The notes under the pieces were generated by a model that was given only the letters and a program-made list of their open reading frames with translations, was not told the DNA's origin and did not search any database. From Paracoccaceae bacterium (lineage in GTDB: Bacteria > Pseudomonadota > Alphaproteobacteria > Rhodobacterales > Rhodobacteraceae): a stretch of 11,415 nt of DNA. Below, in pieces: positions 1 through 5,983 of this stretch (its first letter is position 1; each line of letters opens with the position of its first letter). The position numbers and the translations under genes are program-made. Location of the stretch: contig JANSYB010000028.1 of assembly GCA_024742655.1 (NCBI GenBank), forward strand, positions 1 to 11,415, written 5' to 3'.

Positions 1-470
1 ACGTCCGTATGGGCATCCAGATGCAGGAAACTGACCTTCTCTCCCCCGGCCAGATGACCGCCGCCCAGGGCCTGCACGATGCCGCCGGTGATCGAATGAT
101 CCCCGCCGATCGAGACCGGCCGCGCACCCGCCGCATCTATATCGCTGTAAAACGCGGTGATGCGCTCGATGCAATCCTCGTTGTCATTGGCCCTGGGCAG
201 AGGCACATCGCCCACATCGGCGATCTTCGCGTCGGTCCAGGGGTCGATCCCGAATTCCATGTGCACCCGGCGCTGCACCGCCGAGACATGGCGCAGGGCG
301 CGCGGGCCAAGGTGCTGATCGCGTTCGGTCGTGCCGTTGCCCGTGGAATGGGGCACACCGGCCAGTGCGATATCCATCCCCTCAGGGCCCTGATGGGGCG
401 CGCGGAACATGGTGGGTATGCCCCACCAGTAAAGGTTGTCCATCATGGATTTCTGATACGGGTCGGTCAT
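1..470 (-). CDS. Ureohydrolase (agmatinase/guanidinobutyrase family), 3' end cut by window
   Basis: Only the first 156 codons are present; the reading frame runs off position 1. The family hydrolyses a guanidino group to urea plus an amine, using two manganese ions in the cytoplasm. Two of the family's metal-binding signatures are visible: GGDHS at residues 122-126 and DAHTD at 152-156. The N-terminus (DNLYWWGIPT, then GVPHSTGNGTTERDQHLGPRA) is typical of the agmatinase/guanidinobutyrase/guanidinopropionase branch rather than of arginase. The substrate cannot be chosen from this half of the protein, so speB or gbuA would be a guess. The ATG at 470 follows a GGGAG ribosome site (475-479 on the minus strand) that lies directly behind a terminator-like hairpin. 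It is the last visible gene behind the ABC importer genes, 54 bp after the permease stop. Family assignment is secure; exact substrate is unknown. Confidence 0.88.
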   Translation of the reverse strand, partial: MTDPYQKSMMDNLYWWGIPTMFRAPHQGPEGMDIALAGVPHSTGNGTTERDQHLGPRALRHVSAVQRRVHMEFGIDPWTDAKIADVGDVPLPRANDNEDCIERITAFYSDIDAAGARPVSIGGDHSITGGIVQALGGGHLAGGEKVSFLHLDAHTD

Positions 471-488
471 GTCGGATGCTCCCTGTCA

Positions 489-518
489 AAAGGCCCGGGC
501 TGTGATGCCCGGGCCTTT
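489..518 (-). terminator. Perfect 12-bp GC-rich hairpin between permease and ureohydrolase
   Basis: AAAGGCCCGGGC (489-500) and GCCCGGGCCTTT (507-518) pair perfectly around a 6-nt loop. On the minus strand the hairpin begins 6 nt after the permease stop codon and ends in a run of four T's, as a Rho-independent terminator would. The ureohydrolase ribosome site lies only about 10 nt beyond it. The hairpin may therefore reduce rather than abolish transcription of the next gene. The short T-run makes efficient termination uncertain. Confidence 0.7.
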
Positions 519-524
519 GTCTGG

Positions 525-2114
525 TCAGTTTTTCTGATCTTCTCGCCGGAAGGCGCCTTGCACGATCCGGTCCATGACCATGGCAAGGAACAGGATCGCG
601 AAGCCGCCCAGCAGGCCGGGCCCCTTGGCCGCGAATTGCAACGCCTCGAGGATCTCTTGTCCCAGGCCCCCGCCGCCGATAAGCGAGATGATCACCACCA
701 TGCTCAGGCACATCAGGATCGTCTGGTTCACGCCAGTCATGATTGAGGGAAGCGCCAGCGGAATTTCCACATCCTTGAGCAATTGCCACTTGGACGCGCC
801 GAAGGCGACGGCGGCCTCCTTTATGCTTTCGGGCACGCCGCGCATTCCAAGGGCCGTCAGGCGGATCACAGGCGGCATGCCGAAGATGATCGTGGCCAGA
901 ATGCCGGGCGGGTTGCCTGTGCCGAAAAAGGCGATGATCGGGATCAGGTAGACGAAGGCCGGCAGGGTCTGCATCAGGTCCAGGACCGGCTCGGCCATGC
1001 GGTAGGCCCGCCTGGATTTGCCGAACCAGATGCCGAGTGGAATACCGATCACCACGCAAAGGATCACCGCGGCACCCACCAGTGCCACCGTCTCCATCGC
1101 CAGCGCCCAGTATCCCAGCAGCGCGGTATAGGCCATCGCCGCGACGGTGAAGATCGCCACCCGCGGCCCGGCAGCCCGCCAGGCCGTGACCGCGATCACC
1201 AGCATGACAACCGGCCAGGGGGACCCGTTCAGCGCGACAGTCAGCGCATCGAGAACCGCGCGTACGCCGGCGACGATTCCGTCGAAGACATCACCGCCGG
1301 CCGTGGCCGCGGCGTCGATCCGCGCCTCCATCCAGGAGGCCACGGCCCCGAACAGCGTGCCATTGTCCGGCCCCAGAACCAGTTCGGAAACCTGCCTCTC
1401 GGGGAAGGCCTCGAGTAACTCCATCGACGCATTCACGGTAAACCGGTAGATGATCAGGGGCCCGATGGCCGCTGTCAGCACCACGCCCATGACCGCGTTG
1501 CGCACCGAGCGTCCGCTTTCTGTGCTGTCGGGGTCGATGCGCCAGCGCGAGTATTGTTTTTCATAGACCGTGTTTGCGTAGAACCCCTGAACCGCCTTGA
1601 GCACCAGCAGAAGGATGATCCCGGTGACCATGATGCCCAGGGCCTCGGCCTGCGCCTGTTCGACCCGCTCCATATTGGTGTCGATGGCGCGCTGCATGTT
1701 GTCGGCCAACTTGTTGAACCGGTCGATATCCGCCTGTTCGGTGGCCGCGGCGGCCTGATCCAGACGCTTTTGCATCAGTTCGGCCTGTTGCGCGGCGCGT
1801 TCCAGGAATTCAGAGCCCGGCGTGCCCCACAGGCCACGCCCGATCTGCACCCACGCAATGATTTCGAGGATCAGGAAGGCCCAGAACATCCCCCAGATCG
1901 CCCGCGACGCTGCCCAAAGCGGGCCCAGAACGGCCGCCCAGAGGTTGAACGTCTTGGGCAGAAGGCTGGTGTTGTCATGGATCCTGTGAAACGCATTCAC
2001 GTAATAGTCGCCGCTTGGCCCGACGAAGGATTTGATCGAGGCGTCCAGCGTTTCGCGGTCGACCTCGATATCCGAGGCTGCGGTGACCTTGAGTTCGGTA
2101 TTCGTGTCAGTCAT
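525..2114 (-). CDS. Betaine-type ABC transporter permease with long N-terminal extension
   Basis: A 529-residue inner-membrane permease of the ProW/OpuAB (BPD_transp_1) family. The canonical permease core occupies roughly residues 295-520, with several hydrophobic helices and the cytoplasmic EAA loop at 433-456 (EAAVAFGA...IPLALP), which docks on the ATPase. ProW-type proteins are commonly about 280-350 residues; this one has about 290 extra N-terminal residues. These contain hydrophobic segments near 57-98, 156-178 and 205-225, and an Ala/Gln/Glu-rich, probably coiled-coil helix at about 101-157. The ATG overlaps the end of the ATPase gene by 8 bp (ATGACTGA), indicating translational coupling. 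Together with the upstream ATPase and binding protein it forms an importer for quaternary-ammonium compounds (betaine, choline or trimethylamine N-oxide class). Family is clear; the transported compound is inferred. Confidence 0.93.
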   Translation of the reverse strand: MTDTNTELKVTAASDIEVDRETLDASIKSFVGPSGDYYVNAFHRIHDNTSLLPKTFNLWAAVLGPLWAASRAIWGMFWAFLILEIIAWVQIGRGLWGTPGSEFLERAAQQAELMQKRLDQAAAATEQADIDRFNKLADNMQRAIDTNMERVEQAQAEALGIMVTGIILLLVLKAVQGFYANTVYEKQYSRWRIDPDSTESGRSVRNAVMGVVLTAAIGPLIIYRFTVNASMELLEAFPERQVSELVLGPDNGTLFGAVASWMEARIDAAATAGGDVFDGIVAGVRAVLDALTVALNGSPWPVVMLVIAVTAWRAAGPRVAIFTVAAMAYTALLGYWALAMETVALVGAAVILCVVIGIPLGIWFGKSRRAYRMAEPVLDLMQTLPAFVYLIPIIAFFGTGNPPGILATIIFGMPPVIRLTALGMRGVPESIKEAAVAFGASKWQLLKDVEIPLALPSIMTGVNQTILMCLSMVVIISLIGGGGLGQEILEALQFAAKGPGLLGGFAILFLAMVMDRIVQGAFRREDQKN

Positions 2115-3144
2115 CCTTGCCCCCCTGAATGCCGCGCAGCAGGCGCGGTTTGGTCACGACACCCAAATCCGCGCCGTCCTCGGTGATGACGACGGGGTGT
2201 TCCGTGGCCACAGCGAGATCGATCAACTGGTCCAGATCGGCGCCGTGGTCGGCCCGTGGCGCCCCGTCCAGGCTGCCGCTGAAACTGTCGAGCGGCTCCA
2301 TGATGGAATGCGCCTTGACCAGCTTGAGCTTGGAAATGCCCTGCACGAATTCGCGCACGTAATCATCGGCGGGGTTCATCACGATGTCTTCGGGCGTGCC
2401 GATCTGCACGATCACGCCGTCCTTCATGATGGCGATGCGGTGGCCGATGCGAATGGCCTCATCCAGATCGTGGGTGATGAACAGGGTGGTTTTCTTCAGC
2501 TGGGCGACAAGCGCCTTGAACTGATCCTGCAATTGCAGGCGAATGAGCGGATCAAGCGCCGAGAACGGTTCATCCATCAACAGGATTTCGGGATCCGAGG
2601 CCAGCGCGCGCGCGATCCCCACCCGTTGCTGCATCCCGCCCGACAGTTCCTTGGGCAGGCGATCCTCGTAGCCCGTCAGGTCCACCAGTCCGAGCGCATG
2701 GTCAGAGACCGCCCATCGCTTGGACTTGGGCACTTTGCGGATTTCCAGCGGATAGGCCACGTTGTCGCGCACAGAGCGGTGCGGCATCAGCGCCATGTGC
2801 TGAAAGACCATGCCGATCTGCTGGGCGCGGATGCGGCGCAATTCATTGTCCGAGATCGCCGAGACATCCTGTCCCATGATCTCGATCTTGCCGGCGGTCG
2901 GTTCGATCAGGCGATTGACATGCCGCACCAGCGTGGACTTGCCAGAGCCCGACAGCCCCATAATGCAAAAGATCTCACCGCGCGCGACTTCGAAGCTGGC
3001 GTCCTGCACGCCCACGACGCATCCGAATTTTTCAAGAACCTGCGGCTTGGTCAGCCCGTCCTTGAGGACGGCCTCCATTGCCTGCGGCGCCTGCGCGCCG
3101 AAAATCTTCCAGACGTTTTCGAGTTTGACGACGGTTTCGCCCAT
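2107..3144 (-). CDS. Quaternary-amine ABC transporter ATP-binding subunit (ProV/OpuAA type)
   Basis: The 345-residue ATPase that energises the neighbouring permease. Visible motifs are Walker A GLSGSGKS (63-70), Q-loop Gln115, ABC signature LSGGMQQR (167-174), Walker B ILLMDEP (187-193, catalytic Glu192) and switch His225 (THD). The insert before Walker A (AQAPQAMEAVLKDGLTK..., 17-45) is characteristic of the QAT/ProV branch. The C-terminal 60 residues (about 280-340, ending HPVVITEDG..LGVV) look like one CBS-type element; ProV/OpuA proteins use CBS domains for osmotic or ionic gating. I chose the ATG at 3144, behind an AGGGGGG stretch. An in-frame ATG at 3165 would add seven residues (MGAAGGH) but has a poorer ribosome site. 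The stop overlaps the permease start. Confidence 0.93.
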   Translation of the reverse strand: MGETVVKLENVWKIFGAQAPQAMEAVLKDGLTKPQVLEKFGCVVGVQDASFEVARGEIFCIMGLSGSGKSTLVRHVNRLIEPTAGKIEIMGQDVSAISDNELRRIRAQQIGMVFQHMALMPHRSVRDNVAYPLEIRKVPKSKRWAVSDHALGLVDLTGYEDRLPKELSGGMQQRVGIARALASDPEILLMDEPFSALDPLIRLQLQDQFKALVAQLKKTTLFITHDLDEAIRIGHRIAIMKDGVIVQIGTPEDIVMNPADDYVREFVQGISKLKLVKAHSIMEPLDSFSGSLDGAPRADHGADLDQLIDLAVATEHPVVITEDGADLGVVTKPRLLRGIQGGKDD

Positions 3145-3185
3145 ATGCCCCCCTGCGGCGCCCATGCGCCCGGCTGATCGGAAAA

Positions 3186-3214
3186 GGGCCGCCGCGGCTG
3201 TTGCGCGGCGGCCC
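3186..3214 (-). terminator. GC hairpin after the binding-protein gene (attenuator/terminator)
   Basis: An 11-bp perfect stem, GGGCCGCCGCG (3186-3196) with CGCGGCGGCCC (3204-3214), has a 7-nt loop and is followed on the minus strand by CTTTTC. It starts 12 nt after the binding-protein stop codon and lies upstream of the ATPase start. In binding-protein importers such a hairpin commonly stabilises the upstream mRNA or ends most transcripts, so that the periplasmic protein is made in excess over the membrane parts. That function is inferred; the structure is read directly. Confidence 0.72.
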
Positions 3215-3226
3215 GATACGAGAGGC

Positions 3227-4177
3227 TTAGTTGCTCAGCCAGCCCAGAACGGTGTCTTCGTTGTTGGCGACCCAGTCCCTGGCAAAGTCGGCCGCTTCCA
3301 TGCCGTCAACGGCCAGCGCCTTGCCCATCGCGCTGAGCGCATCACCGCTCATCTGGTAGTTGCGGAAAAGCGCCGCGACCTCGGGATAGGATTCTTCCAG
3401 CGTCTTGGCGTAGTGCAGGTGCAGCGTGGCACCGTTCCAAGCCGTGGAGGCCTCGGATTTTTCCAGCCAGTCGGGATCGTCGGTGGGCTGAACGATCGTC
3501 CAGGTGGCCGGATCATGCGGCGGTTCTTCCAGCACGGTCAGGTCCTGGGTGACGAAGATGTAGTGCGGGCTGTAGCAGAACCCGATCCACGGCTCGCCTG
3601 CCGTGGCGGCATTGGCGAGGTTGGCGTAGGCGATGGTTTCTTCGTACTCGGTCAGCTCGAAGATCTGATCGTAGCCATAGGATTTCGCGCGGATCTTTTC
3701 GACCACGGTGGAGGCCCAACCCGGTGCGCCGACCCAGACTTCGGGTGTGCCGTCGCCATCCGTGTCGAAGATCGCCATCTTGTCGGGATCGCTCAGATCG
3801 TCGATCGAGGTGATGTCGTGCTCTTCGGAGATAGAGGTGGGCACGCACATGCCCTGTTCGGCCTGAACGGGGTTCTCGTTCATCACGACCGTGCCGTTTT
3901 CCTTGACATAGGTGTCATGCAGGTTCTGCTGGTTGGGCATCCAGACCTCGGGGTGCACATGCATGGAGCCTTTGTCCATTGCCTCGAACACGATGGGGTT
4001 GGTGCCGTTCTGCAGCTCGACATCAAGGCCGAGATTGTCCTCGATCACCACTTCCAGAACATGTGCGGTGGCGTTCACCGAGGCCCAGTTGGGGACACCG
4101 ATCACGATATCGGCGGCCATGGCCGGACCGGCAATCGCCATTGCGGTGCCTGCCATAAGGGTTGTGTATTTGGTCAT
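3227..4177 (-). CDS. Periplasmic substrate-binding protein, glycine-betaine/quaternary-amine type
   Basis: A 316-residue protein of the OpuAC family that captures the ligand in the periplasm and hands it to the permease. Residues 1-21 form a Sec signal peptide with predicted cleavage at PAMA|AD. Mature-protein tryptophans at 31 (PNWAS), 79 (EVWMP), 154 (APGWAS) and 197 (GEPWIGF) are candidates for the aromatic cage that binds a quaternary ammonium group. The spacing recalls choline/TMAO-binding relatives more than the small ProX type. DTDGDG at 138-143 resembles a calcium-binding loop. Cys111 and Cys201 could form a disulfide. The ATG at 4177 is chosen because AGGAGG (4184-4189) sits 6 nt upstream and it gives a clean signal peptide; the longer upstream frame is non-coding leader. 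First gene of the transporter unit. Ligand not determinable from sequence alone. Confidence 0.92.
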   Translation of the reverse strand: MTKYTTLMAGTAMAIAGPAMAADIVIGVPNWASVNATAHVLEVVIEDNLGLDVELQNGTNPIVFEAMDKGSMHVHPEVWMPNQQNLHDTYVKENGTVVMNENPVQAEQGMCVPTSISEEHDITSIDDLSDPDKMAIFDTDGDGTPEVWVGAPGWASTVVEKIRAKSYGYDQIFELTEYEETIAYANLANAATAGEPWIGFCYSPHYIFVTQDLTVLEEPPHDPATWTIVQPTDDPDWLEKSEASTAWNGATLHLHYAKTLEESYPEVAALFRNYQMSGDALSAMGKALAVDGMEAADFARDWVANNEDTVLGWLSN

Positions 4178-4481
4178 GCGTTTCCTCCTTGTTGGGTAGA
4201 TAGAACTGTTTTTCAGTCTCATTTTGGTCAGCGGGTTCGTCAGACTTGCGATGGCATCGTAAGGCCAGTTCGTTTTTCTCTCGGGTCCAGTTTCAGCTCG
4301 TTGACCGGGTCCGCGCGAGGGTTGCGATGTTCCGCCGCCTCCACACGGGTTGCCGTGCGACCGCCAAAGCGTGATTGCTCCGCTTCGCTTTGGCAAGTCT
4401 TTCAGGTGGGAAATCCATTGAAAAGCGAAATATTGTGCACTCTTTCTTCGGCTTTTTCGATTTTCCGAACGGGTCTTTTGA
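4178..4481 (-). promoter_or_regulatory. 304-bp intergenic leader upstream of the ABC importer
   Basis: No convincing gene occurs here. An open frame continues upstream from the binding protein, but it lacks protein-like character and the real start has its own signal peptide and AGGAGG site. The region must hold the 3' end of the LysR transcript and probably the importer promoter. It contains the inverted repeat described separately at 4363-4394 and an AT-richer stretch around 4411-4480. I could not find a convincing -35/-10 pair, so promoter position is open. Confidence 0.45.
4363..4394. repeat. Inverted repeat GCCAAAGCG-N14-CGCTTTGGC
   Basis: GCCAAAGCG (4363-4371) and CGCTTTGGC (4386-4394) are perfect 9-bp inverted copies with a 14-nt spacer. 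The repeat lies 87 bp past the LysR stop and about 185 bp before the binding-protein start. No T-run follows on the minus strand, so it is a poor Rho-independent terminator. It could be a protein operator for the importer, or a weak RNA hairpin ending the LysR transcript. Confidence 0.45.
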
Positions 4482-5330
4482 TTAGGCTGAACCGTGACCG
4501 GCCAAATGGGTGACAAGCGGCTCGAACCAGTCCCAGTTTCGCGCCGCTGCATCATTCACGATCAGGTTTTTCTTGCGCGTGAAGACCGGCGCGCCACTCG
4601 ATTCGTGCAACCGGCCCTGTTGCAGGTAGGGCTCGGCCAGGGCGCGTGGCAGATAGGCCGACCCGCCCCGGTCCAGAAGGCATTGCAGCGCCCACCATGA
4701 ACTGTCGAAACTGATCCGCGCCACACCGGCATTATGATACGCCTCATCGTGCTGACGGCGGTATTCGGCCCCGTGATCGACAAAGATATACATCGGATCC
4801 GCATCGATCGGCGTATCGGGCCGGTCCGAATACAGCACCAGTTCCTCGGGCGGCAGGGGATGCACCGTCTGGTGGCCGCGTGCCACCGACTCGTAGGTCA
4901 GGATCACATCGACCATGCCCTCGCCCAGCCAGTTTTCCAGATCCCGCGCGCCCCCCTGATGCACGGAGACGGCCATTTCCGGATGCCCCGAAATCACCCC
5001 GTCGAAAAACGCCCGGCCGGGCCCGTGCCACAATTCGCGGTCGCACCCGAACGTACAGACCGAGGCCAGACCGGCGGGCAGGGCTGTTTCGAACTTGGCC
5101 TGCCGCCAAAGGCCCGTCATCACCCGCGCATAGCGCAGCAGCTTGGTTCCCGCCGGGGTCAGCGTGGTGCCCGATTTCTGCCGGTTCAGCAATTGCTGGC
5201 CCAGCTCGTCTTCAAGCGTCTTGAGACGTGCGGTGACCGTCGATTGCGTCACGTGCAGTTTTTGCGACGCCCTGACAAGACTGCCCGTGTCGACGATCGC
5301 AAGAAAGGTCTGAAGGGCTGAGAGGTTCAT
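4482..5330 (-). CDS. LysR-type transcriptional regulator
   Basis: A 282-residue LTTR. The N-terminal winged helix-turn-helix spans about residues 4-62, with the recognition region near 17-41 (GSLVRASQKLHVTQSTVTARLKTLE). The remainder is the periplasmic-binding-like effector domain from about residue 88. The ATG at 5330 gives the standard LTTR opening (MNLSALQTFLAIVDTGS). A TTG 45 bp further upstream is in frame but would add non-family residues. The ribosome site is weak. It is transcribed divergently from the catabolic operon across 125 bp, and codirectionally with the importer behind it. This is the usual arrangement for an LTTR that represses itself and activates the divergent operon on binding a pathway compound. 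The effector is unknown; a pathway substrate or intermediate is the natural guess. Confidence 0.93.
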   Translation of the reverse strand: MNLSALQTFLAIVDTGSLVRASQKLHVTQSTVTARLKTLEDELGQQLLNRQKSGTTLTPAGTKLLRYARVMTGLWRQAKFETALPAGLASVCTFGCDRELWHGPGRAFFDGVISGHPEMAVSVHQGGARDLENWLGEGMVDVILTYESVARGHQTVHPLPPEELVLYSDRPDTPIDADPMYIFVDHGAEYRRQHDEAYHNAGVARISFDSSWWALQCLLDRGGSAYLPRALAEPYLQQGRLHESSGAPVFTRKKNLIVNDAAARNWDWFEPLVTHLAGHGSA

Positions 5331-5455
5331 GCGCCAATGATTCCATAATTCATGAATTTCGAATTTATGCAGCAAAACAATTCATTTTCAAGAATTGTAA
5401 TTCTGTGTCAGCGTGGCCTCGATCTTATCCGGCATTGGAAACGCGGGGATTGGGA
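5331..5455. promoter_or_regulatory. Divergent LysR/catabolic-operon control region with two inverted repeats
   Basis: This AT-rich segment separates the LysR start from the flavin reductase start. It contains a perfect 12-bp palindrome AATTCATGAATT (5347-5358) and a second dyad, ACAATTC-N8-GAATTGT (5377-5398). The element AATTCAT recurs at 5347 and 5379, 32 bp apart (about three helical turns), so the two sites would lie on one DNA face. Such paired sites fit LTTR recognition and activation sites; the second dyad also contains a T-N11-A pattern (5382/5394). No clear sigma-70 promoter could be placed, as expected for an activator-dependent promoter. Confidence 0.65.
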
Positions 5456-5974
5456 ATGTTTCGGCAAATCGAGGGGTTGGTGCCCCGGCAGGATTTCATT
5501 GCGGCCATGCGGCGCGTGGCGTCATCGGTCACGGTGGTGACGACGGATGGCACGGGCGGGCGTCATGGTGCGACGGTCAGTGCGTTTTCGTCCGTCTCGG
5601 CCGATCCGCCCACCGTTCTGGTCTGCCTTTTCGCCGAAAGCCGCATCGCGCGGGCCGTGACGCTCAATGGCCGGTTCTGCGTGAACGTCCTGCGCGAAAC
5701 CTGCGCTGATCTGGCCAACCGGTTCGCCGGGGGGCAGGACGCGGAGATCGCGGATCGCTTCGACGGGATCGACTGTTTCGGAACCGCGGGTGAGCCCCCG
5801 ATGGTTCGCGCGGCCACGGCCTTTCGGTGCGACATGCAGCAACAGATGCGGTCGGGCAGTCACCTGATCATCACCGGCCACGTGACCGAGGTCTGGACCG
5901 GGGACGCGGCGCCACTGACCTACCGCGAGGGCAGCTATCACCGCGTTGTGCCGCAGGCCCAGACAAACCGCTGA
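5456..5974 (+). CDS. Flavin reductase component of a two-component monooxygenase
   Basis: A 172-residue protein of the HpaC/RutF-type flavin reductase family (PF01613). It uses NAD(P)H to make free reduced flavin for a partner oxygenase. Family marks are VASSVTVVTT (21-30), GATVSAFSSVSADPP (38-52, flavin phosphate region), NGRFCVNVL (71-79), SHLIITGHV (135-143) and PLTYREGSYHR (153-163). The ATG at 5456 is preferred because the family fold begins just after it; a GTG at 5405 would add 17 residues. First gene of the operon, 9 bp before the aldehyde dehydrogenase. The obvious partner is the luciferase-like oxygenase two genes downstream. In the trigonelline pathway this role is TgnA. Family certain, pathway inferred. 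Confidence 0.88.
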   Translation: MFRQIEGLVPRQDFIAAMRRVASSVTVVTTDGTGGRHGATVSAFSSVSADPPTVLVCLFAESRIARAVTLNGRFCVNVLRETCADLANRFAGGQDAEIADRFDGIDCFGTAGEPPMVRAATAFRCDMQQQMRSGSHLIITGHVTEVWTGDAAPLTYREGSYHRVVPQAQTNR

Positions 5975-5983
5975 GGAAGAACC

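Noticed and set aside
4178..4481. Sigma-70 promoter for the importer
   Set aside because: Scanning by eye gave only poor -35/-10 pairs with wrong spacing, so none is reported.
2810..4513. Plus-strand open frame of about 567 codons opposite the ATPase and binding protein
   Set aside because: It spans two real minus-strand genes and an intergenic leader, has no protein-family character and no ribosome site; antisense shadow.
4178..4555. Upstream extension of the binding-protein frame (126 extra residues)
   Set aside because: It would bury a clear signal peptide and a good AGGAGG site at 4184-4189, overlap the end of the LysR gene, and has no protein-like composition.
5405..5455. GTG start extending the flavin reductase by 17 residues
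   Set aside because: The added residues do not resemble the family N-terminus and would reach into the control region; the ATG at 5456 gives the usual length, though the GTG cannot be excluded.
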